Shown here: positions 43,339 through 51,501 of the stretch, piece by piece
How the letters are laid out: every line of letters begins with the position of its first letter
Numbering within the stretch: the first letter of the stretch is position 1
DNA from: Mycolicibacterium mengxianglii
GTDB taxonomy: Bacteria; Actinomycetota; Actinomycetes; Mycobacteriales; Mycobacteriaceae
Reading direction: 5' to 3'
NCBI RefSeq assembly: GCF_015710575.1
Contig: NZ_CP065373.1
Coordinates: forward strand, 2,604,001 to 2,668,000
DNA: 64,000 bases
Notes under the pieces: model-generated
Told to the model about the DNA's origin: nothing
The model's input: the letters and a program-made list of their open reading frames with translations, nothing else
Database searches by the model: none
Translations under genes and position numbers: made by a program

Positions 43339-44822
43339 TATTGCACGAACGTCTCGCGGTCCGCTGCGAGTTGGCCCAGCACTGAGTTCCACGCGCGCCG
43401 GTCCGCCGAGTCACCGGCCCAGCAGATGTAGCCGTCCGGCCGCACCAGCACGGCTGGGCCGTCATCGGTGCGTTCGGCCTGAAGAACGTTGGTGATGTCC
43501 AGTCGTGGGGTGCGGTGTCGGCGTATCAGCACGAAACCAGGCGAACGCTGCAGTTCGGTCAGCCGCGCGTGCACGAGCGGAATCTGGGTGGCGCGGGTGC
43601 CTACCAGAACGCTGTCGCCAGACCGGCGCGGGTAACGCAGTGTAGTGCCGGCGAACGTTCCGGCCACGGCATCCCTGATCTGCGGTATACGGAACATGTT
43701 GGGCACCAGTATGTTCCGTAGGAACAGCGCGGTACGTGAGTGGAGGGTGACACCGCGCGCCATCAGGCCCGACTGCATCAGTACCCGCTTGCCGACGGGG
43801 TGCCGCTCGTCGTGATAGGTATCGAGCAGCCTGTCCGGCGCCCCGCCGAGCACAGCATCGAGCTTCCAGGCGAGGTTCGCCGCATCCTGGATGCCGGTGT
43901 TCATCCCTTGTCCGCCCATGGGGGAGTGGACGTGGGCGGCATCGCCCGCCAGGAACACCCGGCCGTGTCGGTACTGCGCCACTTGCCTTTCGTCGCAGTG
44001 GAATCGGGACCGCCAGCTGACCTCGAGCACACCGTAGTCAGTGCCCATCGCCCGCCTCAGGATGTCGGCGATCTCGGTATCGTCCACCGGGGCGGTATCG
44101 GGCACTTGGTGGCCGCGGTCCCAGACCATGGCGCGGAACCAGGAGCCGTCGCGATCGGCACGGCTGTACGGCGCCAGGAATCCGAACACCTCTCGGGTGC
44201 TGCCAAGGGTCAACCCGTCACTGTCGGGCCGCCGTGCCAGCTTGACATCGGCCAGCACGATCGAGGACAGCAGTGTCTTGCCGGGAAAATCGACCCCGAG
44301 CAGGGTCCGAACGGTGCTGTGGGCACCGTCGGCGCCGATCACATAGCGTGCCCGCCAGGTCGTTTCATCTGCGAGTTCAGCACCGCCGTGGGGGTCGAAG
44401 GGCCGCCCGGTGACGGTCACACCGTCGGCGTCGGATGCCAATTTGATGACCTCGACGCCGCGCACGATCTCTGCCCCCGCGGAGGTGGCGTAGCGGTACA
44501 ACGCGGCGTCGACGTTGGTCTGCGGGGTGATGAGGACGAAGCGGTAGGGCGAATCGAGGTGGGTCAAGTCGATTCGGGCGCCCGCGAAGATGGACACTCC
44601 GGGTGCCCGCTGCCCGGTGGTCAGCAGCTCGTCGGCCAGGCCGCGGGCGTCGAGTAGTTCGAGGGTGCGCGCCATGGTGGCGAACGCCCGGCTGGAGGGA
44701 TTGGCCGAGGGCCAGCGTTCGACAACGGTCACCGAGCGTCCGGCACGGGCCAGATCCCCTGCGGCGGTGAGCCCGGCGGGTCCGGCTCCGACAACAAGGA
44801 CATCGACATCGAAAACGGTCAT
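43338..44822 (-). CDS. PHBH-type FAD-dependent aromatic monooxygenase (SrsC-like)
   Basis: This 494-residue class A flavin monooxygenase has the ADP-binding GAGPAG (about 12-17), the DG motif VIGADGAHSTVR and the GD motif VFLAGDAAHVHSPMGGQGMN, plus a C-terminal thioredoxin-like tail (VLVRPDGYICWAGD). Such enzymes hydroxylate phenols. Together with the nearby type III PKS and ICMT-like enzyme it matches SrsC of the Streptomyces srs system, which oxidises methylated alkylresorcinols to quinones. That role is inferred from the gene set. The ATG overlaps the stop of the 136-aa gene upstream (ATGA), so both belong to the leftward operon controlled from 45268-45297. Confidence 0.92.
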   Translation of the reverse strand: MTVFDVDVLVVGAGPAGLTAAGDLARAGRSVTVVERWPSANPSSRAFATMARTLELLDARGLADELLTTGQRAPGVSIFAGARIDLTHLDSPYRFVLITPQTNVDAALYRYATSAGAEIVRGVEVIKLASDADGVTVTGRPFDPHGGAELADETTWRARYVIGADGAHSTVRTLLGVDFPGKTLLSSIVLADVKLARRPDSDGLTLGSTREVFGFLAPYSRADRDGSWFRAMVWDRGHQVPDTAPVDDTEIADILRRAMGTDYGVLEVSWRSRFHCDERQVAQYRHGRVFLAGDAAHVHSPMGGQGMNTGIQDAANLAWKLDAVLGGAPDRLLDTYHDERHPVGKRVLMQSGLMARGVTLHSRTALFLRNILVPNMFRIPQIRDAVAGTFAGTTLRYPRRSGDSVLVGTRATQIPLVHARLTELQRSPGFVLIRRHRTPRLDITNVLQAERTDDGPAVLVRPDGYICWAGDSADRRAWNSVLGQLAADRETFVQ

Positions 44823-45229
44823 TGGAGGGCACCTTCCGGGTTGGGGTACCAGCGCCGGATGTCATCCGGGGTTGATGCCGCCGCGCGGTTGAACACGAAC
44901 CGGCAGTGGGGTTGCAGAGTGTGCGCTGCATTGATGATCGACTCGAAAAGCAGTGTGTTGCTTGCCACGAGCCGGATTCCCGCACCGATGAGCACCGCGT
45001 CGTAGTGTCCGGCACCCAGCCAGGACCGCGCCTTTACGGCTCCCGCTTCACCGACGTCGATCAGGCAGTTGTCGACGCGGTAACCAGCAGCCCGCAGGCC
45101 GGCCACGTTGTCGTCGTTGGCCGCGCGCAAGGTTGTAGCGGACAGGTTGTGAAACTGGGCGAAATCCGGTGACGAGTAATCGATGACGTTCGGATCGAGT
45201 CCGATCTGGATTGCGGAAATGCTTGCCAC
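44819..45229 (-). CDS. Conserved small protein of unknown function, first gene of leftward operon
   Basis: This 136-residue soluble protein starts at a GTG preceded by GGGAGGAG. It contains SAIQIGLDPNVIDYSSPDF, AGLRAAGYRVDNCLIDVGE, HYDAVLIGAGIRL and IINAAHTLQPHCRFVFN, an alternating alpha/beta pattern like a Rossmann-type or response-regulator-size fold. I do not recognise the family. It is translationally coupled to the FAD monooxygenase (4-nt overlap), so it likely assists or accompanies that enzyme. Confidence 0.8.
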   Translation of the reverse strand: MASISAIQIGLDPNVIDYSSPDFAQFHNLSATTLRAANDDNVAGLRAAGYRVDNCLIDVGEAGAVKARSWLGAGHYDAVLIGAGIRLVASNTLLFESIINAAHTLQPHCRFVFNRAAASTPDDIRRWYPNPEGALQ

Positions 45230-45248
45230 GTTCCGCTCCTCCCAATAA

Positions 45249-45266
45249 GTCAACAGTTGGTGACTT
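45249..45266 (-). promoter_or_regulatory. TetR operator box 1 (leftward operon, over +1)
   Basis: On the minus strand the core reads AAGTCACCAACTGTTGAC. With its flanking bases it also forms a 7-bp perfect dyad, TAAGTCA and TGACTTA (45246-45267). It starts right after the -10 box TACGGT, so a bound repressor would cover the transcription start. Confidence 0.75.
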
Positions 45267-45267
45267 A

Positions 45268-45297
45268 ACCGTACGGCGCGCCCGAGGCAGTTGTCAA
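45268..45297 (-). promoter_or_regulatory. Promoter of leftward operon (TTGACA-N18-TACGGT)
   Basis: On the minus strand the -35 is TTGACA (45297-45292), a consensus sigma-A hexamer, and the -10 is TACGGT (45273-45268), 18 nt apart. The -35 lies within operator box 2 and the -10 abuts operator box 1. It drives the 136-aa gene and the FAD monooxygenase. Confidence 0.75.
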
Positions 45298-45310
45298 CAG
45301 GGGTCGACTT
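45293..45310 (-). promoter_or_regulatory. TetR operator box 2 (over leftward -35 and TetR promoter)
   Basis: The minus-strand core reads AAGTCGACCCCTGTTGAC. It contains the -35 of the leftward promoter and reaches the -10 (45310-45315) of the TetR gene's own rightward promoter, so it could repress both directions. Confidence 0.7.
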
Positions 45311-45315
45311 ACCAT
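45310..45315 (+). promoter_or_regulatory. -10 box of leaderless TetR promoter
   Basis: TACCAT ends 6 nt before the ATG at 45322. No well-spaced -35 is seen. It overlaps the end of operator box 2, which suggests autoregulation. Confidence 0.5.
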
Positions 45316-45321
45316 CGGGGG

Positions 45322-45891
45322 ATGCCTGCAGCCAGAACCCGGAATGCCGAATCCACCAGGGCTGACATCCTGGCCGCCGCGCGTGTGCGGTTCGGGTCTG
45401 ACGGATACGAACGCACCACCTTGCGTGCTGTCGCGGGCGACGTAGGTGTCGACGCGGCATTGGTGATCCGCTATTTCGGTAGTAAGCAGGACCTTTTCGC
45501 CGCCGCAGCAGAGTTCACCATCGATCTGCCGGATCTCGGCGCGGTCGGCTCGGACGGGCTCGCGGATGCGTTGTTGTCCAGGTTTTTCGCTGTCTGGGAA
45601 GAGGATGCGACGTTTGTCGCGCTACTGCGTGCCGCGATGACCAGCGAGACGGCCGCCGACACCATGCGGCGGGTCTTCGCGACTCAGGTCGCTCCCGCGC
45701 TCGCGGCGGTGACACCCGACCATCCCGCCGAGCGGACCGGCCTGCTCGGCGCGTTCGTCGTCGGCCTCGCCACCACCCGCTATGTCCTGGCCAACCCCGC
45801 CGTCGCCAACCTCAGCCATGAGGAAGTGATCCGCTGGGTGGCGCCGGTGATCGAGCACCTGCTCACCGGCCCGGCACCGCGAAGTCGCTGA
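45322..45891 (+). CDS. TetR-family transcriptional regulator
   Basis: This 189-residue regulator has an N-terminal helix-turn-helix, ADILAAARVRFGSDGYERTTLRAVAGDVGVDAALVIRYFGSKQDLF in two stretches (roughly residues 13-58), and a ligand-binding C-terminal domain. It lies between the two operons of the polyketide island and is flanked by four copies of one 18-bp box. It is the obvious candidate to bind them. The ligand may be a lipid, acyl-CoA or the quinone product. The ATG at 45322 is preferred; the frame is open further upstream through the operators, which argues against a longer protein. Confidence 0.92.
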   Translation: MPAARTRNAESTRADILAAARVRFGSDGYERTTLRAVAGDVGVDAALVIRYFGSKQDLFAAAAEFTIDLPDLGAVGSDGLADALLSRFFAVWEEDATFVALLRAAMTSETAADTMRRVFATQVAPALAAVTPDHPAERTGLLGAFVVGLATTRYVLANPAVANLSHEEVIRWVAPVIEHLLTGPAPRSR

Positions 45892-45938
45892 CGTTGCGAA
45901 CTGCCCAACGGGGCAGGCACTCTCGATCGCACTCAGGT

Positions 45939-45956
45939 AAGTCATCGACTGTTGAC
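45939..45956 (+). promoter_or_regulatory. TetR operator box 3 (over PKS promoter -35)
   Basis: The core AAGTCATCGACTGTTGAC ends inside the -35 hexamer (45952-45957) of the type III PKS promoter. It is the counterpart of box 2 at the leftward promoter. Confidence 0.75.
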
Positions 45957-45980
45957 ACGCTCTGACTCTCCGCCTACCGT
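45952..45980 (+). promoter_or_regulatory. Promoter of the PKS operon (TTGACA-N17-TACCGT)
   Basis: The -35 is TTGACA (45952-45957) and the -10 is TACCGT (45975-45980), with the ideal 17-nt spacing. The start would be near 45987, inside operator box 4, leaving a 60-nt leader to the PKS start. Confidence 0.78.
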
Positions 45981-45982
45981 GC

Positions 45983-46000
45983 AAGTCATCAGATGTTGAC
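45983..46000 (+). promoter_or_regulatory. TetR operator box 4 (PKS operon, over +1)
   Basis: The core AAGTCATCAGATGTTGAC begins 3 nt after the -10 and covers the predicted transcription start. It is the counterpart of box 1. Confidence 0.72.
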
Positions 46001-46046
46001 ATGACGGGGCAGTGTCGACCGCTCGACAGGCAGAAGGAGTGGGGTC

Positions 46047-47105
46047 ATGAGTGTGATTGCAGCCGTGCGTGGCGAACTCCCGTCGCGCCGCTACCACCAG
46101 GGCGAAGTCACCGATGCGCTGTTGGCGGTGCCGGGTTATGCCCAGCATGCCCCGTTCATGCGTGCGGTGCACGAGAGCGCGAAGGTCTCGAGCCGGCACA
46201 TGGTGTTGCCGTTGGAGGATTACGCGCAGTTGACGGACTTCGGGGACGCCAACGACCTGTTCATCGAGCATGCTGTCGAACTCGGCTGTGCCGCGGTCAC
46301 GGGTGCGCTCGCGGAAGCCGGTCTGGATCCCTCGGACGTGGACCTGATCATGACCACCACCGTGACCGGGCTGGCCGTGCCGACCCTCGATGTCCGCATC
46401 GCATCGCGAATCGGGCTGCGGCCCGACGTGCGGCGGGTTCCGCTGTTCGGGCTGGGATGCGTGGCAGGGGCCGCCGGCACCGCACGTCTGCATGACTACC
46501 TGCGGGGCGCACCCGACGCGGTCGCGGTGCTACTGGCTGTCGAGCTGTGCTCGCTGACGCCGAAGACCGATCCGTCGATGGCGACGTTGGTGGGCAGTGC
46601 GCTGTTCGGTGACGGTGCGGCAGCGGTGGTGGCAGTCGGGGATCGCCGCGCTGAACTGATCGGGGCGACGGGCCCGGAGATCATCGACTCCCGGAGTCAT
46701 CTCTACCCCGATTCGCTGCGCACCATGGGGTGGGATGTGGGCGCCAGCGGTTTCCGGCTGGTGCTCTCACCTGACGTTCCCGCGGTGGTGAGTCGCTATC
46801 TGTTCGACGATGTAACAGGATTCCTTGGCGCGCATGGTCTTTCGATTGCAGACGTGGGTGCCTGGGTCAGTCATCCCGGCGGCCCGAAGGTGATCGAGGC
46901 CATCATCGCTGCGCTGGATCTGCCTGACCTGGCGCTCGAGCTGACCTGGCGCTCGCTGGACGAGGTGGGCAACATGTCCTCGGCTTCGGTGTTGCACGTG
47001 CTGCGCGACACCATCGCAAAACGGCCGGAGCCGGGCAGCCCGGGGCTGATGATGGCCATGGGGCCCGGCTTCTGCTCCGAAGTAGTCCTGCTGCGTTGGC
47101 GCTGA
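46047..47105 (+). CDS. Type III polyketide synthase (SrsA/alkylresorcinol-type)
   Basis: This 352-residue chalcone synthase-fold ketosynthase has the full catalytic triad: Cys138 ([12 protein letters not shown]), His276 (SHPGGPK) and Asn309 (GNMSSAS). The GFGPG-type loop near the C-terminus is present as MGPGF. Such enzymes condense a fatty acyl starter with malonyl or methylmalonyl-CoA to alkylresorcinols or alkylpyrones. The ATG follows AAGGAG and is 60 nt downstream of the predicted start site. The ICMT-like gene follows 2 nt after the stop. The mdc and FAAL genes elsewhere in the window are not evidently linked. Confidence 0.95.
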   Translation: MSVIAAVRGELPSRRYHQGEVTDALLAVPGYAQHAPFMRAVHESAKVSSRHMVLPLEDYAQLTDFGDANDLFIEHAVELGCAAVTGALAEAGLDPSDVDLIMTTTVTGLAVPTLDVRIASRIGLRPDVRRVPLFGLGCVAGAAGTARLHDYLRGAPDAVAVLLAVELCSLTPKTDPSMATLVGSALFGDGAAAVVAVGDRRAELIGATGPEIIDSRSHLYPDSLRTMGWDVGASGFRLVLSPDVPAVVSRYLFDDVTGFLGAHGLSIADVGAWVSHPGGPKVIEAIIAALDLPDLALELTWRSLDEVGNMSSASVLHVLRDTIAKRPEPGSPGLMMAMGPGFCSEVVLLRWR

Positions 47106-47107
47106 CG

Positions 47108-47629
47108 ATGATCTGGTACGCCTTGCTGATCGGCGCCGTCGTCGTTGAACGCCTCGTAGAACTCGTTGTTTCCCAACGGAATTCGTCGTGGAGCCGGGAG
47201 CGCGGCGGGGTGGAGATCGGCAAAGCCCACTACCCGGTCATGGTGGTACTGCACACCGGGCTGCTGGCCGGCTGCCTGCTCGAAGTGTTCGCCTTCGACC
47301 GGCCGTTTCTGCCGGCGCTGGGCTGGCCGATGCTCATTCTGGTCGTCGCCGCTCAGGTCCTGCGGTGGTGGTGCATCAGGACCTTGGGCCACCAGTGGAA
47401 CACGCGTGTCATCGTCATCCCCGGTGCCGCGCGGGTCACCGGCGGGCCGTACCGGTGGATCCCGCACCCCAATTACGTCGCGGTGATCATCGAGGGTTTC
47501 GCGTTGCCGCTCGTACACACCGCATGGCTTACGGCCGCGGTGTTCACGGTGCTGAATGCGATCTTGTTGCACACCCGGGTCAAGGTGGAGAACACCGCGC
47601 TTTCGGGCCTGATGAATCACCCACGTTGA
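47108..47629 (+). CDS. Isoprenylcysteine carboxyl methyltransferase-family protein (SrsB-like)
   Basis: This 173-residue membrane protein has about four to five spans. The conserved SAM-binding C-terminal block is present: GHQWNTRVIV, TGGPYRWIPHPNYVAVI and HTRVKVEN. In the Streptomyces srs system a protein of this family (SrsB) O-methylates the alkylresorcinol before oxidation by SrsC. The same role is inferred here. Its ATG is 2 nt after the PKS stop, so the two are one transcription unit. Confidence 0.88.
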   Translation: MIWYALLIGAVVVERLVELVVSQRNSSWSRERGGVEIGKAHYPVMVVLHTGLLAGCLLEVFAFDRPFLPALGWPMLILVVAAQVLRWWCIRTLGHQWNTRVIVIPGAARVTGGPYRWIPHPNYVAVIIEGFALPLVHTAWLTAAVFTVLNAILLHTRVKVENTALSGLMNHPR

Positions 47630-47857
47630 GCGCGCCGGGGCGGCGGCGCACCCACCGATCCCGTGAACCTTGGGCGCATGCCTTCGGGTGTCGCGTTGTC
47701 GTTGATCTGAACGGCGACTTCGACCCTGCGCGGGGCGAACCCATCGCCCGGGCGTACGCCGAGGGGTTGCCGTGAACTGACTTCCCAATGCCGCCTGCCG
47801 TGGTGCGTCTCCGATCGGTTAACGTTCGACTTCGTCGGGCTCACGAGGGAGACAGTG
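47630..47857 (+). other. 228-nt gap with a possible gene remnant
   Basis: An open frame ending at 47775 encodes RVVVDLNGDFDPARGEPIA followed by RAYAEGLP and a stop, which reads like the tail of a protein but has no start or partner sequence here. It may be the other flank of the gene cut at 43338, or chance. Nothing else is identifiable. Confidence 0.25.
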
Positions 47858-48847
47858 ATGAAGGTTCTCGTCACCGGAGGCACCGGATTCGTCGGCGCGT
47901 GGACTGCCAAAGCGGTGCAGGACGCCGGCCACCAGGTCCGGTTCCTGGTTCGCAACCCGGACCGGCTCGAGACCAGCGCTGAACAGATCGGCGTCGACAC
48001 CAGCGACTACGCGGTCGGCGACATTGCCGAGGCCGACACCACTGCTGCCGCTCTGGACGGGTGTGACGCGGTAATACATTGCGCCGCAATGGTTTCCACA
48101 GATCCGAGCCGCGCTGACGAGATGCTGATCACCAATCTGGAGGGCGCTCGCAACGTGCTCGGTGCCGCGGTGGCCGCCAAGCTGGACCCCATCATCCACG
48201 TCTCGAGCTTCACCGCGCTGTTCCGACCCGGCCTGGACGTACTGCACGCCGATCTGCCGATCGCGGGCGGGTCAGACGGCTACGGCAGATCCAAAGCGCT
48301 GGTGGAGGCATATGCCAGGGGCCTGCAGGACGCCGGCGGACCGGTGAACATCACCTACCCGGGCATGGTGCTCGGGCCCCCGGCCGGCGACCAGTTCGGT
48401 GAGGCCGCGGACGGGGTAGAGGCATCGGCCAAGATGCGCGGCGTGCCCGGCCGCAGCGCAGCGTGGATCGTCGTGGACGTCCGCGACCTGGCCGACCTGC
48501 ATGTCGCCCTGCTGGAAGCCGGCCAGGGTCCCCGGCGGTACATGGCCGGCGGGCCACGGGTCCCGGTGGGCGAGCTGGCATCGATGATCGGATCTGCGGC
48601 CGACCGCGGACTGCTGGTCGTTCCGGTTCCGGACACCGCGCTGCGGTTGGTGGGGCGGGTGTTCGACGTCATCGGCGACCAGTTGCCGTTCGAGACGCCG
48701 ATCAACTCGGCGGCGATGCAGTACTACACGCAGATGCCACGCTCCGACGATTCGCCGGCCGAACGGGACTTCGGCATCACCTGGCGCGACCCCGGAGAGA
48801 CCATCGCCGACACTGCCGCGGGACTGCGCAAGGTGGGGCGCCTCTGA
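47858..48847 (+). CDS. NAD-dependent epimerase/dehydratase (extended SDR)
   Basis: This 329-residue Rossmann-fold protein has the cofactor motif VTGGTGFVGAWTAKA at the N-terminus, AVIHCAAMVSTDPSR, and the catalytic Tyr and Lys in DGYGRSKALVE. It resembles dihydroflavonol-reductase-like SDRs. The ATG at 47858 follows a GAGGGAGAC stretch. The substrate is unknown. It may be read together with the amino-acid permease gene downstream. Confidence 0.88.
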   Translation: MKVLVTGGTGFVGAWTAKAVQDAGHQVRFLVRNPDRLETSAEQIGVDTSDYAVGDIAEADTTAAALDGCDAVIHCAAMVSTDPSRADEMLITNLEGARNVLGAAVAAKLDPIIHVSSFTALFRPGLDVLHADLPIAGGSDGYGRSKALVEAYARGLQDAGGPVNITYPGMVLGPPAGDQFGEAADGVEASAKMRGVPGRSAAWIVVDVRDLADLHVALLEAGQGPRRYMAGGPRVPVGELASMIGSAADRGLLVVPVPDTALRLVGRVFDVIGDQLPFETPINSAAMQYYTQMPRSDDSPAERDFGITWRDPGETIADTAAGLRKVGRL

Positions 48848-48920
48848 CCCCGCCAGTGGCGGGCCCACAAGGTGGCGTGCCCAGGCCGTAGTTGGGGTAA
48901 CCCGTACCCCGGAGGTGGAC

Positions 48921-50258
48921 ATGGCATCCCAGGAGACGGCGCTGGACGGGGCGACCGGCGACGAGACCGGCACCGGCACGAAGCTGAAACGCAACATCAC
49001 CGGTCCGCTGCTGTATCTGTTCATTCTCGGCGATGTCCTCGGCGCCGGCATCTACGCGCTGATGGGCGAGCTGTCGGCAGACGTCGGTGGGGCCCTCTGG
49101 GCGCCGCTGCTCTTGGCCCTGCTGTTGGCCCTGCTCACCGCCGGCTCTTATGCCGAACTGGTCACCAAGTACCCGAAGGCGGGCGGGGCCGCGGTCTTCG
49201 CCGAGCGCGCGTTCCGCCGGCCCGTGGTGTCATTCCTGGTCGGTTTCTGCATGCTGGCAGCCGGGGTGACCAGCGCGGCCGGACTCGCACTGGCCTTCAG
49301 CGGGGATTACCTCACCACCTTCATCGACGTGCCACCGGTGCTGGCAGCCGTGGTGTTCTTGGCGCTGATCGGGTGTCTCAACGCGCGGGGCATCAGCGAG
49401 TCGGTCAAGAGCAACGTGGTGATGACCGTGATCGAGCTCTCCGGCCTGCTCATCGTGATGATCACCGTGGCGATCATGGTCGGCGGGGGGCGAGGCGACA
49501 TCACCCGGACCGGCCAGTTTCCCGACGGCACGACCCCCGCGTTGGCGATCCTGAGCGGGGCGATCGTCGCCTACTACTCGTTCGTGGGTTTCGAGACGTC
49601 GGCCAACGTCGCCGAGGAGATCCGCAACCCGAGCCGGGTGTATCCGACCGCGCTTTTCGGTGCGCTGATCACCGCCGGTGTCGTCTACGCCGGGGTGGGC
49701 ATCGCCAGCGCCACCGCCTTGCCATCGGAAGAACTCGCCGCGTCCTCGGGGCCGTTGCTGGCCGTCGTCAGTGCGACAGGGGTGTCGATTCCCGGTTGGC
49801 TGTTCAGCGCCATCGCGTTGGTCGCCGTGGCCAACGGGGCGCTGCTCACCATGATCATGTCCAGTCGGCTCGCCTACGGGATGGCCGAACACGGCCTGCT
49901 ACCGGGCGTGCTGGCCCGCGTACTGCCGCAGCGGCGCACTCCGTGGGTGGCGATCGTGGTGACCACGGCGGTAGCCATGGCGCTCACCTTGGTCGGTGAC
50001 CTCGCCACTCTCGCCGAGACGGTGGTGCTGCTGCTGCTGTTCGTGTTCATCGCCACCAACCTTGCGGTCCTGGTGCTGCGTCGAGACCCGGTGGAACATG
50101 AGCACTTCCGGGTGTGGACGGCGGTTCCGGTGCTCGGGGTCGCATCCTGCGTGCTGTTGTTGACGCAGCAGAGCGCCAAGGTCTGGTTGTTCGCGGCGAT
50201 CCTGCTGGCCGTGGGGGCCGTGCTCTACGCCGGAGCGCGGGTGGCGACCCGGCGCTGA
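48921..50258 (+). CDS. APC-family amino acid permease
   Basis: This 445-residue protein has about 12 membrane spans. It shows the APC signature LFILGDVLGAGIYALMGEL in span 1, YPKAGGAAVFAERAF, and YYSFVGFETSANVAEEIRNP in span 6. A cationic or other amino acid or amine is the likely substrate. The ATG at 48921 lies 5 nt after GGAGG; the GTG two codons earlier overlaps that site and is rejected. Confidence 0.9.
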   Translation: MASQETALDGATGDETGTGTKLKRNITGPLLYLFILGDVLGAGIYALMGELSADVGGALWAPLLLALLLALLTAGSYAELVTKYPKAGGAAVFAERAFRRPVVSFLVGFCMLAAGVTSAAGLALAFSGDYLTTFIDVPPVLAAVVFLALIGCLNARGISESVKSNVVMTVIELSGLLIVMITVAIMVGGGRGDITRTGQFPDGTTPALAILSGAIVAYYSFVGFETSANVAEEIRNPSRVYPTALFGALITAGVVYAGVGIASATALPSEELAASSGPLLAVVSATGVSIPGWLFSAIALVAVANGALLTMIMSSRLAYGMAEHGLLPGVLARVLPQRRTPWVAIVVTTAVAMALTLVGDLATLAETVVLLLLFVFIATNLAVLVLRRDPVEHEHFRVWTAVPVLGVASCVLLLTQQSAKVWLFAAILLAVGAVLYAGARVATRR

Positions 50259-50368
50259 TTCCCACGTGCGCGTCCGGGATGCATTCTGAACCTTCGCCGG
50301 GTACCGATTACGGTTGACGCTCCGGCACGCCCCGCCCTGCCGGTCGGTGCCGGAAAGGATGGCAAAAG

Positions 50369-51256
50369 TTGGTCACGCACAGTCTGACCGTGGTGTCTGC
50401 GCTTCTCGCAGCGGTGTTCATGGCCGTGGGGATCGTGGTTCGCCAGCGGGCGACGATCGACGTCCCGGCGGAGGCCGGTGTCAGTCCGGTGATGCTGCGG
50501 ACCTTGGTGCGCAGGCCGCTGTGGTGGGCGGGCACGTCGGCGGCTGTCATCGGATACGGCTTCCAGGCGCTGGCGCTTGCGCACGGCTCCCTCATTCTGG
50601 TGCAGCCCCTGCTGGTCTCTGCGTTGTTGTTCGCGTTGCCGTTGAGCGCCCGGCTCGCGGCCCGCAGGGTGTCGGCCAGTGAATGGATCTGGGCGCTGCT
50701 GCTGACGGCTGCACTGACGGTGTTCGTCGTGCTCGCGCGAACCGAGCCGGGGGAGTACGTGGTGCCGACCGTGACCCTGACGGTGCTGTGTGTCAGTACG
50801 GCTGCGTTCGCCACCCTGCTGGTGGCGTTGGCGGTCCGGACGTCCGGCACCCCACGCGCGGTGCTGCTGGCCGTCGTCGTCGGCGTGCTCTTCGGGGTGA
50901 TGGCAGTGTTGACCAAGATCGTCATGCACACCGCCACCCACACCGGCGTCATCGCGGTGCTCACCAACCCGGAGCTGTACCTGCTGATCGCTGTCGCCGT
51001 CATCGGGACGGTGTTGCAGCAGTCGGCGTTCCACGCGGGCGCATTGCAGACCTCGGTGCCCACCATGTTGGTGCTCGAGCCGCTGGTCGCCGTCGCCCTC
51101 GGCGCGGTGATGCTGTCGGAGGACATCTCGGTCACCGGGCTGGAAGCCGCGGCGCTCGTGCTCACAGCCCTGGCGATGCTGGCGGCCACCGTGGCACTGG
51201 GCCGTGGTGAGGGCGCTTACGAAGACCGGCTGGAAGCCGTCGCGGGGGATCGGTAG
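50369..51256 (+). CDS. DMT-superfamily (EamA-like) transporter
   Basis: This 295-residue protein has nine to ten predicted spans arranged as two EamA-like halves (ending GSLILVQPLLVSALLFALPLS and TSVPTMLVLEPLVAVALGAV). The transported compound is unknown. It starts with TTG at 50369 after GGAAAGGATGG. It is convergent with the small gene upstream of which aceA lies. Confidence 0.82.
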   Translation: MVTHSLTVVSALLAAVFMAVGIVVRQRATIDVPAEAGVSPVMLRTLVRRPLWWAGTSAAVIGYGFQALALAHGSLILVQPLLVSALLFALPLSARLAARRVSASEWIWALLLTAALTVFVVLARTEPGEYVVPTVTLTVLCVSTAAFATLLVALAVRTSGTPRAVLLAVVVGVLFGVMAVLTKIVMHTATHTGVIAVLTNPELYLLIAVAVIGTVLQQSAFHAGALQTSVPTMLVLEPLVAVALGAVMLSEDISVTGLEAAALVLTALAMLAATVALGRGEGAYEDRLEAVAGDR

Positions 51257-51261
51257 ATCGC

Positions 51262-51477
51262 TCAGCTGGTCCAGCCGGTGAGCTGCGGCCACGACTCGAC
51301 GTCAATTCCATCGGAGCGCAGCTTCACGTACGCGAGGTTCTCCTGCGCCGCCTCCGCGACCGTGTCGGCATAAACGCGCCGGGCTTCCGGCTCGGGCCCA
51401 GTCATGAGCACAGTTTCCTGCGCGCCGTCGGACTGATCACCGGGGTTGACCGCTCGTGCGGACACCACTTCCCACAT
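51262..51477 (-). CDS. Small conserved protein downstream of isocitrate lyase
   Basis: This 71-residue soluble acidic protein contains MWEVVSARAVNPGDQ and ADTVAEAAQENLAYVKL. The ATG at 51477 lies 5 nt after AAAGGAG, a strong ribosome site that supports translation. It is 24 nt downstream of aceA on the same strand and is probably co-transcribed. I do not recognise a function. Confidence 0.7.
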   Translation of the reverse strand: MWEVVSARAVNPGDQSDGAQETVLMTGPEPEARRVYADTVAEAAQENLAYVKLRSDGIDVESWPQLTGWTS

Positions 51478-51501
51478 GGGCACTCCTTTCGGCCGGAGGC
51501 C

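Noticed and set aside
45211..45321. N-terminal extension of the TetR protein upstream of 45322
   Set aside because: The extension would be encoded by the promoter and operator boxes, is cysteine and arginine rich, and precedes the normal TetR N-terminus.
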